Origin: Paracidovorax avenae
GTDB lineage: Bacteria > Pseudomonadota > Gammaproteobacteria > Burkholderiales > Burkholderiaceae_C
Direction: 5' to 3'
NCBI RefSeq assembly: GCF_040892545.1
Contig: NZ_CP156079.1
Coordinates: 496,001 to 560,000, forward strand
Length of the DNA stretch: 64,000 bases
In this document: positions 62,612 through 64,000 of the stretch, piece after piece
Layout of the letters: each line of letters begins with the position of its first letter
Position numbering within the stretch: the stretch's first letter is position 1
Program-made: the position numbers and the translations under genes
The notes under the pieces: generated by a model
The model's input: only the letters and a program-made list of their open reading frames with translations
Databases searched by the model: none
Told to the model about the DNA's origin: nothing

Positions 62612-62795
62612 ATCAGGAACCTCCATGTGTCGGTGGTGCCGGCCGCGGACGGACGGCGTGGGGTCACAGTTTCCGCGCCGTGGGGCGAAAACGGTCGAGC
62701 CAGCGTAGCCGCTGCGGTGCGCTTGCCGTGTCGGACGGACCAGACAATCGCTGTGGCCGTTGCCCCACGGCTGCGCTTCCCGGCAGTCCCGTCGC

Positions 62796-63569
62796 TCAGT
62801 CCCCGATGCGGCCGAGGAACTGCCGGCAGCGCTCGCTGGCGTCCGGACCGAAGAACTCGGCCGGCGTTGTGTCCTCGAGGACATGGCCGCCTTCCATGAA
62901 GACGATGCGGTCGGCCACGTCCCGGGCGAAGCGGGTTTCGTGGGTCACCACCAGCATGGTCATGCCCTCGCGCGCCAGGTCGCGCATGACTTTCAGCACT
63001 TCGTCCCGCAGCTCCGGGTCGAGCGCCGACGTGGGTTCGTCGAAGAAGATGACCTCCGGCTCCATGGCCAGCGCCCGGGCAATCGCCACGCGCTGCTTCT
63101 GTCCGCCCGAGAGACGCCCCGGGTACTCGTCGGCCTTGTGGCCCAGGCCGACCTTCTCCAGCAGCGCCCGGCCGCGCCGGCGGGCGGCGCCCTTGCGCAC
63201 ACCTTTCACCGATACCGGGCCCTCGATGATGTTTCCCAGGACCGTCATGTGCGGAAACAGGTTGAAGGACTGGAACACCATGGCGGTCTTCTGCCGGATC
63301 GCCTGGATGCCCTTGCGCGTGGCGGTGTCCGTGCCCGTCCCCGGGGCCGTGATCCCGGTGGCGCAAATCTCGATGTGCCCCTGGTCCGGCATTTCCAGGA
63401 AATTGAGCGACCGGATGAAGGTGGTCTTGCCCGAGCCGGAGGGGCCCATGATGACCACCACTTCGCCGCGATTCACCGACAGGTCCACGCTTTTCAGCAC
63501 CTGGTTCGAACCGAAGCTCTTGGCGAGTCCGCGGACGCGGACGATGGGGGCGGTGTTAGTGGTGTTCAT
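62796..63569 (-). CDS. Polar amino acid ABC transporter ATP-binding protein (GlnQ/HisP-like)
   Basis: A 257-residue ATPase: Walker A GPSGSGKTT (about 42-50), Q-loop VFQSFNLFPHMTVL, signature LSGGQKQRVAIARAL, Walker B VIFFDEPTSALDPE, and VVTHETRFARDVADR. The pattern is that of the polar amino acid uptake (PAAT) group. An extra stretch at about 75-90 (GITAPGTGTDTATRK) is longer than usual. Its ATG overlaps the stop of the permease gene (ATGA), so both belong to one uptake system for a polar amino acid or opine; the substrate is not readable. Confidence 0.95.
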   Translation of the reverse strand: MNTTNTAPIVRVRGLAKSFGSNQVLKSVDLSVNRGEVVVIMGPSGSGKTTFIRSLNFLEMPDQGHIEICATGITAPGTGTDTATRKGIQAIRQKTAMVFQSFNLFPHMTVLGNIIEGPVSVKGVRKGAARRRGRALLEKVGLGHKADEYPGRLSGGQKQRVAIARALAMEPEVIFFDEPTSALDPELRDEVLKVMRDLAREGMTMLVVTHETRFARDVADRIVFMEGGHVLEDTTPAEFFGPDASERCRQFLGRIGD

Positions 63570-64000
63570 GCGTAGCGCCGGGACAGCCGGCTTTCCAGCC
63601 AGGTTTGCAGGATGGTCAGTACCTGGTTGATGAACCAGTAGATCGCACCGACCATCAGGAACATCTCCATGTAGCGGAAGGTGGCGGCGCCGATCTGCTC
63701 GGCCACGCGCGTCAGCTCGATCACGGTGACGGTCGATGCCAGCGACGTGTCCTTCATCAGCCCGATGAGGCGGCTGCCCAGCGGCGGCAGCGCCACGCGG
63801 AACGCCTGCGGCAGCACGATGCGAAAGAGCGCTTTCCAGTAGCCCATGCCCATCGACCAGGCGGCCTCCCACTGGCCTTTGTCGACGGCCAGGATGCCGG
63901 AGCGGAAGTTCTCGCTCAGGTAGGCGCCGGCGAAGAGGCTCAGGGCCAGCAGGGCCGAGGGCAGCGGCCCCATCACGATGCCGTAGCTCGGCAGGCCGAA
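63566..64000 (-). CDS. Polar amino acid ABC transporter permease (N-terminal part outside the window)
   Basis: The C-terminal 144 residues of a PAAT permease; the N-terminus lies beyond the right edge. It has the cytoplasmic EAA loop EAAWSMGMGYWKALFRIVLPQAFRVALPPLG (split), then LKDTSLAS-type MKDTSLASTVTVIELTR and two last helices ending in LESRLSRRYA. It forms the membrane channel with the ATPase gene that overlaps its stop. The substrate-binding protein is presumably further to the right. Confidence 0.93.
   Translation of the reverse strand, partial: FGLPSYGIVMGPLPSALLALSLFAGAYLSENFRSGILAVDKGQWEAAWSMGMGYWKALFRIVLPQAFRVALPPLGSRLIGLMKDTSLASTVTVIELTRVAEQIGAATFRYMEMFLMVGAIYWFINQVLTILQTWLESRLSRRYA

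Noticed and set aside
1..64000. CRISPR arrays, insertion sequences, prophage or integrase genes, rRNA genes
   Set aside because: No regularly spaced repeats, transposase motifs, phage proteins or rRNA stretches were seen; the 'recombinase' at 58791 is a membrane protein.

Overview
The window is about 64 kb of very GC-rich DNA (roughly two thirds or more G+C by eye) with dense, mostly bacterial housekeeping genes. Gene content and protein style point to a betaproteobacterium of the Comamonadaceae, most probably the plant-associated Acidovorax/Paracidovorax group: NodT/AcrAB-type efflux, PsiF and LemA/TPM proteins, COG4389 'recombinase' next to apaG and rpe, many chemoreceptors, and two genes that look like type III secreted effectors. 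The taxonomic call is an inference; no rRNA is present.

Left part (1-8.8 kb): a NEL-type E3 ubiquitin ligase effector candidate, a lemA-TPM-TPM membrane cluster, an NTF2-like protein, a YheT-like hydrolase, an uncharacterised repeat protein, a membrane-anchored di-heme cytochrome c and a kelch lipoprotein. Next (8.9-15.9 kb) is a complete RND efflux operon (membrane fusion protein, pump, outer-membrane channel) divergent from its TetR repressor across a clear palindromic operator, followed by tRNA-Arg(CCG). From 16 to 26.4 kb come small or unknown proteins around an FNR-like box, a YafJ-type amidotransferase, a DHA2 exporter, a tautomerase, a CWC protein, a chemoreceptor, malate synthase G and a divergent LysR regulator. 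From 26.5 to 30.4 kb: a PQQ-dependent membrane dehydrogenase, a DUF2214 protein, a cluster of hairpin repeats and a PsiF-like protein.

From 30.5 to 36.8 kb is core biology: argS, a SPOR protein, dsbA, lptA-lptB-rpoN. From 36.8 to 48.4 kb: TspO, two more chemoreceptors (one with an amino-acid-type dCache signature, one with a C-terminal CheR-docking pentapeptide), an RlmL-like methyltransferase overlapping a lone PIN protein, an SbmA/YddA-like ABC transporter, a kinase-fold relative, a SEC-C/YecA protein and a SulP transporter. From 48.7 to 52.5 kb is a thiL-pgpA-pncC unit that carries a DUF4139 gene between thiL and pgpA, all downstream genes translationally coupled.

The most unusual gene is at 52619-55054: an 811-residue protein with a disordered S/P/R-rich N-terminus and long Gly/Ala-rich hydrophobic blocks, preceded by an imperfect PIP box and a correctly placed -10-like element. 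Together with the NEL protein at the left end, it suggests the chromosome carries scattered, HrpX-type-regulated effector genes among housekeeping loci. The right end (55-64 kb) has an OmpA-like lipoprotein, a YbdK ligase coupled to a Kef-type antiporter, the apaG-recombinase pair, rpe, a His/Pro-tailed secreted protein and the end of a polar amino acid ABC transporter that runs off the window.
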